A stretch of DNA of 64,000 bases. It comes from Streptomyces drozdowiczii (GTDB lineage Bacteria > Actinomycetota > Actinomycetes > Streptomycetales > Streptomycetaceae). Numbering within the stretch: position 1 is the stretch's first letter; each line of letters starts with the position of its first letter. Shown here in pieces: positions 1 to 8,755 of this stretch. The position numbers and the translations under genes are program-made. The stretch spans positions 2,170,001 through 2,234,000 of the forward strand of contig NZ_CP098740.1 in assembly GCF_026167665.1 (NCBI RefSeq). Direction: 5' to 3'. The notes below the pieces were generated by a model. It saw nothing but the letters and a program-made list of their open reading frames with translations, did no database searches and was not told the origin of the DNA.

Positions 1-2277
1 CGCGCGCGGCGACGACGGCGACCCCGGCGACGACGGCGTGTCCGGCGCCGAGGACGTCGCCGAGGGCGACACCCCACCGGCCGGCGCCGATTCGCTCCCC
101 GTGGCCGACGGCGTCACCGAGGCCGACGAGGACGCGGAGCCCGAAGGGGCCTCACTCGTGGACGGCCCGTCCGCCGGCTCCCCGGTCTCCACAGCACCGT
201 CGTCGTAGATGCTGTCGTCGTCCGGCGCCTCCTGCTCGGTCGACGTACCGGCCCCGCCCTGCGGGTCGCTGCTCGACGTCAGCCCGAGCGTCACCACCGT
301 GCCGAGGACCCCGGCCAGCAGCACGCCCGCCCCGGCGGCGACCAGGTTGCGCCGGGCCCCGCCGATGAGGGCCAGCGGCCCGCCCCGCGCAGCCCCCTTG
401 CCGCCGCCCGCCGCAGGCGCCGGCACCGGCGCGGTCACCGGCTCCTGCCGCGGCACCACGGCGGTGTCCGCGAACGCGCTCGTCATCGAGACCGGGACGA
501 CGGCCGGCACCCCCAGCGGCGGCGACGCCTCGAACGCCCCGGCCTCAGCCGCCGGACCACCCCCGGCCCGGTCCTCGACCAGGGCCAGCGCGCGCCGCCC
601 GGCCACCGCACCGCTCTTGTCGGCGAGCGCCCCCCGCATGCTGATCGCGGTCTCCAGCTCGGCCCTGGCCCGGTCGGGGTGACCGGTGCAGAGCGCGAGG
701 ACGCCCAACTCGTGGTGGAAGTACGCCTCTTCGGCGACCTCCCCGGCGAGCCGCCCGGCCTCCTGGCCGACCCGGAGCGCCCGCTCCCAGGCCCCCCAGT
801 GCAGCCCGGCCGCGAAGGCGGGCGCCGCGCTGCGGGCGAGGAGCACGGCGGCGCTCGTCCCTCCGGCCCCCTCCCCCGGCACCAGTCGGCCCATGGCGGC
901 GATGATCGCGTCGGCCTCGGCGGCCGCCCGCTCGGGGGTGACCGAGGGGTGCCCGGTCCACCAGGCGTAGTGCTGGGCGGCGGTGCGGGCGCGTTCGGCG
1001 GCCTCGTCCTCGTAACCGGCCGCCGCCAGCTGGGGCAGCACCCCGGCGGCCAGCCGGTAACGCGAGCCGGACGGGGAGAGCAGCCCGCAGCCGGCCAGCT
1101 CGCCGAGGGCCGCGTCGGCGTGGGTGTCCCCGACGAGCGCGGGCAGATGGGCCTGGTGCGGGACCTCACCGCCGAGGGCCACGGCGAACCGCAGCGTGTC
1201 GCGGGCGGCGTCGCTCAGCCGGGAGGCGAGCAGGGCCGCGGGCGCCGCGCCCTCGCCGAGGCTGGGCAGCGGCACCTCGGATTCCCCGGCCGCCTCGGGC
1301 GCGGGCGGCGCGTCGGCGGGCCGGTTCTCCAGATAGCCGTACTCGTCGTACGCGGTGGCGTCCGTGCGCAGCTGGTCGCGCTGGCGCAGCAGCGCACCGG
1401 CCTGGACGAAGCGCAGGGGCAGGCCCTCGGACTCGAACCAGAGGTCTCCGGCCCAGTTGGCCTCCTCCTCGGTGAGCTGCCGTTCGACCACCCGGCGCAG
1501 CAGGTCGAGGGAGGTGGCGCGGTCGAGTCCGGTGAGGAAGACCTCTTCGATGGCGGAGTCGGCGCCGGGCGCGGCGACCTCGGGCGTGGCGGCGAACAGG
1601 AAGGCGCACTCGGGGGTCGCGTCGAGGAGTTCGTCCAGGGCGGCGCCGCCGAGCTCCAGGTCGTCCAGGACGACGACGGCGCCGGTGGAGCGCAGCGTCT
1701 CCAGCAGGAGCGCCCGGTCCGGCCGGTGCAGCGGGGCGTCGTGGACGGCGTCGAAGAGCGCGTACAGCAGATCGGTGGCGGTGCGCTTGTGGCCGTTGAG
1801 GCGGACGACCCCGTCGGGCGCGAAGTCCGCGCAGTCGGCGGCGACGGCGTCGAGCAGGGCGGTACGGCCGGAACCCGCCGGTCCGGTGAGCCGGACGGAG
1901 CGCCCGCGGGCGAGGAGGCGGGTCAGTCGTTCGCGTTCCTCGTCGCGCCGCAGCAGCGGGAGCTGGAGGACGGGCGGGCCGGGCGGGACGGGGGGCGCGG
2001 CGGCGCGGGCGCGGGCGGCGCGGTCGGCGGGAGTGCGGCGGACGGGCGCCGGGGGCCGCTCACCGGGCGGGCAGGGCTCGACCTCGCTGCCGTCGACGGG
2101 GTTGACGGTGAGCGTCAGGTCGCCGGCGACGAGGGTGACCATCCGGACCTGCTGCGGTGTTTGCTGACCGAAATCCGGGGTCAGTGGATCGCGGGAGGGG
2201 CGGCGTCGGCCGGCCTCCTCGGCGGAGTCCTTGCTGTCGTGGCCGAACTCTTCCGGCCCCCGGTGTATCGGGTCCAT
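1..2277 (-). CDS. Membrane-anchored AAA/NB-ARC-like ATP-binding protein (3' end beyond window)
   Basis: An uninterrupted minus-strand frame runs from an ATG at 2277 off the left edge, giving about 759 residues. A short hydrophilic N-terminus is followed by a P-loop (GPAGSGRT, residues about 132-139), a Walker B-like stretch (AVVVLDDLE) and a helical region resembling the NB-ARC/AfsR-type ATPases of Streptomyces. One hydrophobic segment lies near residues 640-667 and is followed by a Ser/Pro/Asp-rich tail that would be outside the cell. No DNA-binding or catalytic domain is visible in the part seen. This suggests a STAND-type signalling or scaffold ATPase tethered to the membrane, but the role is unknown. 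The ATPase call is good; the C-terminus cannot be assessed. Confidence 0.8.
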   Translation of the reverse strand, partial: MDPIHRGPEEFGHDSKDSAEEAGRRRPSRDPLTPDFGQQTPQQVRMVTLVAGDLTLTVNPVDGSEVEPCPPGERPPAPVRRTPADRAARARAAAPPVPPGPPVLQLPLLRRDEERERLTRLLARGRSVRLTGPAGSGRTALLDAVAADCADFAPDGVVRLNGHKRTATDLLYALFDAVHDAPLHRPDRALLLETLRSTGAVVVLDDLELGGAALDELLDATPECAFLFAATPEVAAPGADSAIEEVFLTGLDRATSLDLLRRVVERQLTEEEANWAGDLWFESEGLPLRFVQAGALLRQRDQLRTDATAYDEYGYLENRPADAPPAPEAAGESEVPLPSLGEGAAPAALLASRLSDAARDTLRFAVALGGEVPHQAHLPALVGDTHADAALGELAGCGLLSPSGSRYRLAAGVLPQLAAAGYEDEAAERARTAAQHYAWWTGHPSVTPERAAAEADAIIAAMGRLVPGEGAGGTSAAVLLARSAAPAFAAGLHWGAWERALRVGQEAGRLAGEVAEEAYFHHELGVLALCTGHPDRARAELETAISMRGALADKSGAVAGRRALALVEDRAGGGPAAEAGAFEASPPLGVPAVVPVSMTSAFADTAVVPRQEPVTAPVPAPAAGGGKGAARGGPLALIGGARRNLVAAGAGVLLAGVLGTVVTLGLTSSSDPQGGAGTSTEQEAPDDDSIYDDGAVETGEPADGPSTSEAPSGSASSSASVTPSATGSESAPAGGVSPSATSSAPDTPSSPGSPSSPRA

Positions 2278-2534
2278 CGCCAAAGCCCCCAAGACGCGTC
2301 GAGCGCGGTTGTCCCTCCCGGCCTCGCACGTCCAGATGCCGCCCACGGTCCGGTGTCCGCCGGGTCGGGTCCGTCAATCGGCAGACGGCCGAACCCTAAA
2401 CCTTCGCACAGTATCCACGACCATCCGGGGTGGCGCGCCGCCCCGAGATCACGGTCTCGTGAGGATTGTGTGCCCTGTGGGCCGTACGGTCACCGAGGGT
2501 CCGCCGGGGGCCACGCGGCGTCCCCGTAAACCCC

Positions 2535-2858
2535 TCAGACGCGGGGCAGGGACTCCGCCGCGATGCCGCCCTCGATGGCGAGGATGCGGTGCAGCCGGGT
2601 GGCCACCAGGAGGCGTTGCATCTGCGGAGGCACGCCGCGCAGCACGAGGCGCCGTCCGGCGCGCCCGGCCCTGCGGTGTGCGCCCATGATGACGCCGAGC
2701 CCGGTCGCGTCCCACGAATCCAGCTCGGTCAGGTCGAGCACCAGATCGCCGACGCCGTCGTCCAGGGCCGAGTGCAGGACCGTACGGGCGTCCGCCGCGC
2801 TTCGGACGTCGAGGCGGCCCCCGACGACCAGCTCGGCGTGGTCGCCCCTGATGTGCAT
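2535..2858 (-). CDS. STAS-domain anti-sigma-factor antagonist
   Basis: 107 residues, essentially one STAS domain of the SpoIIAA/RsbV type. Such proteins bind anti-sigma kinases and release the sigma factor when unphosphorylated. The phospho-acceptor loop reads DSWDATGLGVIM, with Thr where the SpoIIAA family usually has Ser; Thr could still be phosphorylated. The ATG at 2858 has a good AGGGGAG site. No anti-sigma kinase or sigma factor is adjacent, so the partner is elsewhere. It lies between the ATPase gene and hbd, all on the minus strand. Confidence 0.88.
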   Translation of the reverse strand: MHIRGDHAELVVGGRLDVRSAADARTVLHSALDDGVGDLVLDLTELDSWDATGLGVIMGAHRRAGRAGRRLVLRGVPPQMQRLLVATRLHRILAIEGGIAAESLPRV

Positions 2859-3051
2859 ATGCGCTCCCCTGGAATGCTCCGTGGCCCGGTCCGTCTGTCC
2901 GAAACTGTCTCTGCCCCAACTGACTGCGGCAGCGACAGGGTAGTTGCCGTCTGTAAGCGAACCGATACCGAATTCACTCCGAGGAGTGATGCGGGACGGT
3001 CGCGAACGCTGGTGGATCCGTTGGTTCCGGACGGCGTTCCCCGAACGGCAC

Positions 3052-3084
3052 CCGGTCTGGCTGACAGCGGATCAGCCGGACCGG
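3052..3084 (-). terminator. Terminator hairpin after 3-hydroxybutyryl-CoA dehydrogenase
   Basis: Inverted repeat with 13-bp arms (12 of 13 pairs) and a 7-base loop, starting 12 bases past the stop at 3096. There is no T-run, as is common in Streptomyces. Confidence 0.6.
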
Positions 3085-3095
3085 ACCGAAAATGA

Positions 3096-3944
3096 TCAGT
3101 AGGTGTAGAAGCCCTGCCCGCTCTTGCGCCCGATGTCACCTGCATCGACCATCCGGCGCATCAGCTCCGGGGCGGCGAACTTCTCGTCCTGCGACTCGGT
3201 GTAGATGTTGCTCGTCGCGTGCAGCAGGATGTCGACGCCGGTGAGGTCCGCGGTCGCGAGCGGCCCCATCGCGTGGCCGAAACCGAGCTTGCACGCGACA
3301 TCGATGTCCTCGGCGGTGGCGACGCCCGACTCGTACAGCTTGGCGGCCTCGACCACGAGCGCCGAGATCAGCCGGGTGGTGACGAAGCCGGCCACATCGC
3401 GGTTGACGACGATGCAGGTCTTGCCGACCGACTCGGCGAACTCCCGCGCGGTGGCGAGGGTTTCGTCGCTGGTCTTGTAACCGCGTACCAGCTCGCAGAG
3501 CTGCATCATCGGGACCGGCGAGAAGAAGTGCACGCCGACCACGCGCTCCGGGCGCTCCGTCACGGCCGCGATCTTGGTGATCGGGATGGCGGAGGTGTTG
3601 GAGGCGAGCACGGTGTCGTCCCGGACGATCTTGTCGAGCGACCGGAAGATCTCGTGCTTCACCTCCAGCTTCTCGAAGACGGCCTCGACCACGATGTCCG
3701 CGTCGGCGACGGCGTCCAGGTCGGTGGTCGTGGTGATCCGGCCGAGCGCGGCCTCGGCGTCCGTCGCGTCCAGCTTGCCCTTGGCGACGAACTTGTCGAA
3801 GGAGCCCTTGATGCCGTCGCGACCGCGGGTCAGCGCCTCGTCGGTGACGTCGCGCAGGACGACGTCCCAGCCGGCCCGGGCGGAGACCTGCGCGATGCCG
3901 GACCCCATGAGTCCGGCTCCGATGACGGCGAGCTTCCTGGCCAC
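3096..3944 (-). CDS. 3-hydroxybutyryl-CoA dehydrogenase
   Basis: 282 residues, the usual family length. It oxidises (S)-3-hydroxybutyryl-CoA to acetoacetyl-CoA with NAD(P) in fatty acid and butanoyl-CoA metabolism. The N-terminal Rossmann motif GAGLMGSGIAQ starts at residue 8, the catalytic-region motif HFFSPVPMMQLCELV is mid-protein, and the C-terminal domain ends RKSGQGFYTY as in the family. GTG at 3944 is chosen because AGAGGGG precedes it at normal spacing and the Rossmann fold then starts immediately; an in-frame ATG 13 codons upstream has no comparable site. Monocistronic with its own terminator. Confidence 0.93.
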   Translation of the reverse strand: MARKLAVIGAGLMGSGIAQVSARAGWDVVLRDVTDEALTRGRDGIKGSFDKFVAKGKLDATDAEAALGRITTTTDLDAVADADIVVEAVFEKLEVKHEIFRSLDKIVRDDTVLASNTSAIPITKIAAVTERPERVVGVHFFSPVPMMQLCELVRGYKTSDETLATAREFAESVGKTCIVVNRDVAGFVTTRLISALVVEAAKLYESGVATAEDIDVACKLGFGHAMGPLATADLTGVDILLHATSNIYTESQDEKFAAPELMRRMVDAGDIGRKSGQGFYTY

Positions 3945-4076
3945 GTTGGCACCCCTCTGTATGTGTCGCTGGTTCTGGTCCATGCCCTCCGGCGGAGGTT
4001 AGTACCCGGGGCGGGCGCTGGGGCCGTGAAGAGATGCGCGTCACGTCTCAAATGACGGACATCACACCGGGGGGCG

Positions 4077-4718
4077 TCATTCGGCGGCGCGCCGGGCGTA
4101 GTTGAGCACCTTTTCGCCCAGCAGGTCCTCGATGTCGTCCAGCAGGACGAGCGCGTCCCTGGACACCTCGGCGGGCTTGCCGCCGGCCACCATCGCCTGC
4201 CCGATGTACCCCATGAGGGTGCCGTGGACCCAGGAGAGCTGACCGGCCACCAGGACCGCCGTCCGGTCCCCCGCCGCGGCCCCGCTCACCTCCACGAGGG
4301 TGGCCTCCAGGTGCTGCGCGGCCTCCTGCTGGATGTGCCAGAGGCGGGCCTTGAGGGTGTCGGCCTCCTCGATGACCCGCATGAAACGCGCGTACCCCTC
4401 CATCAGGCCGACGGTGGGCGACACGCTCTCGACCTGGATGCGCAGCTCCCGGAGCACGGCGTCGGCGGCGGACTCGCCCCGGTCGCGGCCCCTGACGTAC
4501 CGCGAGAGGCGTTCCACGACGCCCATGCTGCGGTCGAGGAACAGGTCCTCCTTGGCGGGGAAGTAGTTGTACACGGTGTTGACCGAGACGTCGGCGGCGT
4601 GGGCGATCTCGGCGATGGTCACCGCGTCGAAGCCCCGCTCCAGGAAGAGGCCGGTGGCCACGTCCGAGAGGTGCTGCCTGGTCTGCCGCTTCTTGCGCTC
4701 CCTGAGTCCCTCAGCCAT
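4077..4718 (-). CDS. TetR-family regulator of the divergent ABC exporter
   Basis: 213 residues. The N-terminal TetR helix-turn-helix covers about residues 5-50 (motif VTIAEIAHAADVSVNTVYNYFPAKEDLF), followed by a helical ligand-binding domain. The ATG at 4718 fits the family N-terminus (MAEGLRERKKRQ), although its ribosome binding site is close and weak; an in-frame ATG at 4763 would lie inside the presumed operator. It is divergent from the drug-exporter-like ABC genes at 4799, so the probable role is repression of that exporter and itself. The ligand is unknown. Confidence 0.88.
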   Translation of the reverse strand: MAEGLRERKKRQTRQHLSDVATGLFLERGFDAVTIAEIAHAADVSVNTVYNYFPAKEDLFLDRSMGVVERLSRYVRGRDRGESAADAVLRELRIQVESVSPTVGLMEGYARFMRVIEEADTLKARLWHIQQEAAQHLEATLVEVSGAAAGDRTAVLVAGQLSWVHGTLMGYIGQAMVAGGKPAEVSRDALVLLDDIEDLLGEKVLNYARRAAE

Positions 4719-4759
4719 GGCTCCATCGTAGATCGCCTGGGGTTCCTTAAAAATTGGGG

Positions 4760-4779
4760 TCATTGCATTTTTGCAGTGA
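4760..4779. promoter_or_regulatory. Candidate TetR operator between tetR and ABC genes
   Basis: Imperfect palindrome TCATTGCA-tttt-TGCAGTGA (7 of 8 arm positions pair) in the 80-bp divergent intergenic region. Size, symmetry and position fit a TetR-family operator. Inferred from sequence only. Confidence 0.5.
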
Positions 4780-4798
4780 CTCTGTTTTCGTGGGGCGC

Positions 4799-5578
4799 AT
4801 GACCGTCATCAGCACGTCCGGGCTCGCCCGGACCTTCATGAGCACATCCGGTCCCGTCGAGGCCGTCCGCTGCCTCGACCTGACCGTCGCGGCCGGCGAG
4901 ATCGTCGGCCTGCTCGGCCCGAACGGCGCGGGCAAGACGACCACCCTGCGCATGCTCACCACGCTGCTCGCCCCCACCGGCGGCGCGGCCACCGTCGCCG
5001 GCCGCGACCTGGTCGCCGACCCGGCGGGCGTACGCGAGCAGTGCGGTTACGTCGCCCAGTCGGGCGGGGTCGACCCGCACACCACCGTGCGGGAGGAGCT
5101 GGTCACCCAGGGCCGGATGTACCGGCTCGGCAAGGCGGCGGCGGTCGCCCGGGCCGCCGAACTCGCCGGGGAACTGGGCCTGTCGGACCTGCTCGACCGG
5201 CGGACCGCCACCCTCTCCGGCGGCCAGCGGCGGCGCCTGGACATCGCCATGGGGCTCACCCACCGCCCCGCCGTGCTCTTCCTGGACGAGCCGACCACCG
5301 GGCTCGACCCGGGCAGCCGCGCCGACCTCTGGGACCTGGTGCGCCGGCTGCGCGACGCGCACGGCACCACCGTCGTGCTCACCACGCACTATCTGGACGA
5401 GGCGGACGCGCTCGCCGACCGGCTCGTCGTCATCGACGGCGGCCTGGTCGCGGCGGAGGGCACCCCGGCCGCGCTGAAGACCCGGTACGCGGGCTCGCCC
5501 GACGCCACGCTCCAGGACGCCTTCCTCGCCCTCACCGGACGCGCCCCCGCCGCCGACCCCGCCCCCCTCTCGGTCTGA
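4799..5578 (+). CDS. ABC transporter ATP-binding protein (DrrA-like)
   Basis: 259 residues. It carries Walker A (GLLGPNGAGKTTTLRML), the signature LSGGQRRRLDIAMG, Walker B (AVLFLDEPTTGLDP) and the switch histidine (VVLTTHYLDEA), so it should be an active ATPase. Sequence style matches the daunorubicin-resistance (DrrA) class of efflux ATPases. The ATG at 4799 follows a GGGGCGC site, and upstream in-frame starts fall in the operator region. The permease gene follows after 17 bases, giving a two-gene exporter operon probably controlled by the divergent TetR protein. Substrate unknown. Confidence 0.92.
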   Translation: MTVISTSGLARTFMSTSGPVEAVRCLDLTVAAGEIVGLLGPNGAGKTTTLRMLTTLLAPTGGAATVAGRDLVADPAGVREQCGYVAQSGGVDPHTTVREELVTQGRMYRLGKAAAVARAAELAGELGLSDLLDRRTATLSGGQRRRLDIAMGLTHRPAVLFLDEPTTGLDPGSRADLWDLVRRLRDAHGTTVVLTTHYLDEADALADRLVVIDGGLVAAEGTPAALKTRYAGSPDATLQDAFLALTGRAPAADPAPLSV

Positions 5579-5595
5579 CACCCCTCGGGACACCC

Positions 5596-6345
5596 ATGCT
5601 GCTGCACGACACCGCGCTGATCTTCGGGCGCTACGCCCGCCAGACCCTGCGCTCCAAGTTCCAGATCCTCTTCGGCATCCTGATGCCCCTGCTCTACCTG
5701 CTCTTCTTCGGCCCGCTGCTCACCGGGCTGCCACTCGGCGGGGACACCGACTCCTGGCAGATCCTGGTGCCCGGACTGCTGCTCCAACTCGGCCTGTTCG
5801 GCGCCTCGTTCGCCGGGTTCGGCCTCATCATCGACAAGTCGACCGGGGTGGTCGAGCGGATGCGGGTGACCCCGGTCAGCCGGGCGGCGCTCCTGCTCGG
5901 CCGGGTACTGCGGGACGCGCTGCTGTTCGTGTTCCAGGCGGTGCTGCTGGTCCTCGTCGCCGTGGCGATGGGTCTGCGGGCGCCGCTCCCCGGGGTGCTG
6001 ATCGGCTTCCTCTTCGTCGGCCTGCTGACCGTCTCGCTGGCCTCGCTCTCGTACGCGCTGGCGATGCGGGTCTCGACGCCGCAGGAGTTCGGGCCCGTCA
6101 TCAACTCGCTCACCATGCCCGCCATGCTGCTGTCCGGCCTGGTGCTGCCGATGACGCTCGGCCCGAAGTGGCTGGACGTCCTGTCGCACTTCACGCCGTT
6201 CCGCTACCTGGTGGACGCGGTCCGGGACGCGTACACGGGCTCGTACGCCACCCCGCACATGCTGTACGGGGTCCTGGTCGCCCTCGGCTTCGCCGCCCTG
6301 GCCGTGACGGTGGGCACAGGTGTCTTCCGGAAGGCCGGGGCGTAA
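5596..6345 (+). CDS. ABC-2 type transporter permease (DrrB-like)
   Basis: 249 residues with about six hydrophobic segments and the ABC-2 membrane domain typical of DrrB. Characteristic parts are the N-terminal cytoplasmic helix followed by ILFGILMPLLYLLFFGPLL, the central loop GVVERMRVTPVSRAALL and the late motif LSHFTPFRYLVDAVR. It forms the membrane half of the exporter with the ATPase encoded just upstream. It ends 13 bases before the cobalamin adenosyltransferase start, so readthrough is possible. Confidence 0.92.
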   Translation: MLLHDTALIFGRYARQTLRSKFQILFGILMPLLYLLFFGPLLTGLPLGGDTDSWQILVPGLLLQLGLFGASFAGFGLIIDKSTGVVERMRVTPVSRAALLLGRVLRDALLFVFQAVLLVLVAVAMGLRAPLPGVLIGFLFVGLLTVSLASLSYALAMRVSTPQEFGPVINSLTMPAMLLSGLVLPMTLGPKWLDVLSHFTPFRYLVDAVRDAYTGSYATPHMLYGVLVALGFAALAVTVGTGVFRKAGA

Positions 6346-6358
6346 CTACTCTGGCCGC

Positions 6359-6931
6359 ATGGTCAATCTGACGCGCATCTACACCCGTACCGGCGACAAG
6401 GGCACCACCGCCCTCGGCGACATGAGCCGGACCGCCAAGACCGATCTGCGGATCTCCGCGTACGCCGACGCCAACGAGGCCAACGCGGTCATCGGCACCG
6501 CGATCGCCCTCGGGCAGCTGGACGAGGACGTCGTGAAGGTCCTCGTCCGCGTGCAGAACGACCTCTTCGACGTGGGCGCGGACCTGTCCACGCCGGTCGT
6601 CGAGGACCCGAAGTACCCGCCGCTGCGCGTGGAGCAGTCGTACGTCGACAAGCTGGAGGCCGACTGCGACCACTACCTGGAACAGGTGGAGAAGCTCCGC
6701 AGCTTCATCCTCCCGGGCGGTACGCCGGGCGCCGCGCTGCTGCACCAGGCGTGCACCGTGGTCCGGCGTGCCGAGCGGTCCACCTGGGCGGCGATGGAGG
6801 TGCACGGCGAGATCATGAACCCGCTGACGGCGACCTACCTCAACCGCCTCTCGGACCTGCTGTTCATCCTGGCCCGGGTGGCGAACAAGGAGGTCGGCGA
6901 CGTCCTCTGGGTGCCGGGCGGCGAGCGCTAG
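6359..6931 (+). CDS. Cob(I)yrinic acid a,c-diamide adenosyltransferase (PduO type)
   Basis: 190 residues. It transfers the adenosyl group of ATP to cob(I)alamin to make adenosylcobalamin. The N-terminal motif VNLTRIYTRTGDKGTT is the ATP-binding signature of PduO-type enzymes, and the C-terminal half has the conserved VRRAERSTWA and YLNRLSDLLFILAR motifs. The ATG at 6359 is chosen so that the signature lies at the extreme N-terminus. The gene overlaps the end of the convergent membrane-protein gene by 4 bases. Confidence 0.93.
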   Translation: MVNLTRIYTRTGDKGTTALGDMSRTAKTDLRISAYADANEANAVIGTAIALGQLDEDVVKVLVRVQNDLFDVGADLSTPVVEDPKYPPLRVEQSYVDKLEADCDHYLEQVEKLRSFILPGGTPGAALLHQACTVVRRAERSTWAAMEVHGEIMNPLTATYLNRLSDLLFILARVANKEVGDVLWVPGGER

Positions 6932-7473
6932 GCACTCGGGTCCGGCGCCCGCTTCGGGAAGACCGTGTAGCTCGCCGCGATCACCAGATTGATCCCGATC
7001 ACCAGCAGCATCGTCCGCTGCCACGACCGCAGCGAGCTCACGTCCCCGTCGCCGCCCACGTACCAGACGGCCGCCTGGAGCAGCGCCAGCGCGGTCGCGG
7101 CGGCGACGGTCCAGCGGCCGGCCACCTTCCACTCGTGGACCGCCCGTGCCTTCCCGTACTTCGGCGGCTTCACCGGCGGCGGGCCACCGGCGAACCGGTG
7201 CGCGACGCGGGCGTCGGCCCACTTGATGGTGGAGTGCCCGAGGCCGACCGTGAACCCGATGTAGACGGCGGCGAGGCCGTGCTTCCAGTCCGGCTCGGCG
7301 CCGTTCTTCAGGTCGACGGCCGTCACCGCGAGCAGGACCAGCTCCAGCACCGGTTCGCACAGCAGCACGGCGGCGCCCAGGCGCGGTTTGCGCGCCCCGT
7401 ACCGCAGGGCGAGGCCGGCGGCCAGCAGCACCCAGAAGGCGATCTCGCAGGCGACGATGAGTGTGACGATCAC
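6928..7473 (-). CDS. Conserved four-helix membrane protein
   Basis: 181 residues with four clear hydrophobic segments: residues about 3-25, 35-53, an amphipathic third near 85, then pairs around 120-140 and 152-172. A Pro/Lys-rich cytoplasmic loop (PPPVKPPKYGKARAVHEWK) splits the halves. The GTG at 7473 has an excellent AAGGAG site. I do not recognise a functional family; it looks like an actinobacterial integral membrane protein of unknown role. Its 3' end overlaps the convergent adenosyltransferase gene by 4 bases. Confidence 0.78.
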   Translation of the reverse strand: MIVTLIVACEIAFWVLLAAGLALRYGARKPRLGAAVLLCEPVLELVLLAVTAVDLKNGAEPDWKHGLAAVYIGFTVGLGHSTIKWADARVAHRFAGGPPPVKPPKYGKARAVHEWKVAGRWTVAAATALALLQAAVWYVGGDGDVSSLRSWQRTMLLVIGINLVIAASYTVFPKRAPDPSA

Positions 7474-7567
7474 GGGTCCGCTCCTTTTCGCTCCCTTCCA
7501 GCCTGGCCGCCGCCCCGGGCCCGATCATCGGCCCCGATGACGAATCCCGACTGCATACTTCGATGTA

Positions 7568-8755
7568 GTGCCGACGCTCTCCCCGCCCCGCCCGCACCGC
7601 GACGACGTGCTCATCGCGGTCCTCGGCCTGCTCGGCGGAGTGGTGCTCTGGGCGCTCGACCTCTCCATGCGCACCGGTGACGTCCTCGGGGACACCCGGC
7701 TGCCGCTGATCCCGCTCGTCGTGATGTCGGCGGCGGAGCTGCTGCGCAGGACCTCGCCGCGCACCGCCCTGGCCGTCGGCTCCGTCGCGCTCGTCGCGGA
7801 CCAGTGCACCCGCGGCAACCTGGCCACCGTGGCGATGTACACGGACGTCATGTACGCGGCAGTGCTGTACGGGACCCCGGCGGCGGCCCGCCGCATCCCG
7901 GTGGTCACCTTCCTGATCTCCCTGCTCGTCACCATCGGCACGCTCGCCTGGATCCGCAGCCCCGAGGCCCTGCTCGTCGGCATCGTCACCGCCCTCGTCG
8001 TCTTCGTGCCCGCGCTCACCGGAGTCAGCGTGCGCAACCACCGGGACGCCGCCGAGACCGCCCGGCTGCGCGCCGACCAGACCGCCCTGCTCGCCGAGAT
8101 GGACCGCACCCAGGCGGTGACCGCCGAGCGGGCCCGGATGGCGCGCGAGCTGCACGACCTGGTCGCCAACCATCTGTCCGCGATCGCGATCCACTCCACC
8201 GCCGCGCTCTCCCTCGACGACCCGGAGACCTCGCGCGACGCCCTCGGGGTCATCCGCGAGAACAGCGTCGAGGGTCTGGCCGAAATGCGCCGCCTGATCG
8301 GGCTGCTGCGCACCGGTGGAGCCGACGCGGAGCCCAGCAGCTCGCCGTCCCTGGATTCGCTGGACGCACTGGTCGAGCAGCATCGCGCGGCCGCCGCGGA
8401 CGCCGGTCTGACCTGCGTACTGGAGGACACCAGGGACGGCGGGGCTCCCCTGCCGGCGCCGGTCGGCCTGGCCGCGTACAGGATCGTGCAGGAGTCCCTG
8501 ACCAACGCGCTCAAGCACGCGGCGCCGGGCCCGGTCACGGTGCGGCTGGAGCGGGCGGGGCGACGGCTGACGGTGGAGGTGAGCAGCGCGCTCGGGGACC
8601 GGGCGGGGCCGCGCGCGCCGGGGTCCGGGGCCGGTCTGGTGGGGATGCGGGAGCGGGTGGCGCTGCTCGGCGGGGAGTTCGGGGCGGGCCCGGTGGACGG
8701 GATGTGGCGGGTGCGGGCGGAGCTGCCCGTGGACGAGGGAGAGGCGGGGGCATGA
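7568..8755 (+). CDS. chiS: Sensor histidine kinase, ChiS-like (NarL/DesK class)
   Basis: 395 residues. About five membrane segments occupy residues 10-160, followed by a HisKA_3 dimerisation domain whose phospho-acceptor motif is ERARMARELHDLVANHLSAI, then a HATPase domain (N-box AYRIVQESLTNALKHA, G-box GSGAGLVGMRERV). The response regulator overlaps by ATGA. The pair stands directly upstream of the GH18 chitinase gene, as in the chiS-chiR-chiC arrangement described in Streptomyces coelicolor, which suggests a signal linked to chitin. The symbol rests on synteny and architecture, not on sequence comparison. Confidence 0.85.
   Translation: MPTLSPPRPHRDDVLIAVLGLLGGVVLWALDLSMRTGDVLGDTRLPLIPLVVMSAAELLRRTSPRTALAVGSVALVADQCTRGNLATVAMYTDVMYAAVLYGTPAAARRIPVVTFLISLLVTIGTLAWIRSPEALLVGIVTALVVFVPALTGVSVRNHRDAAETARLRADQTALLAEMDRTQAVTAERARMARELHDLVANHLSAIAIHSTAALSLDDPETSRDALGVIRENSVEGLAEMRRLIGLLRTGGADAEPSSSPSLDSLDALVEQHRAAAADAGLTCVLEDTRDGGAPLPAPVGLAAYRIVQESLTNALKHAAPGPVTVRLERAGRRLTVEVSSALGDRAGPRAPGSGAGLVGMRERVALLGGEFGAGPVDGMWRVRAELPVDEGEAGA

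Noticed and set aside
679..2529. Long plus-strand open frame of 616 codons opposite the ATPase gene
   Set aside because: Composition is Gly/Arg/Glu-rich with no family motif; the opposite strand gives a continuous protein with a P-loop and membrane helix, so this is an antisense shadow of high-GC coding DNA.
6191..8518. 775-codon minus-strand frame across ABC permease, adenosyltransferase and kinase
   Set aside because: Low-complexity shadow; real genes with clear motifs lie on the other strand or frame.
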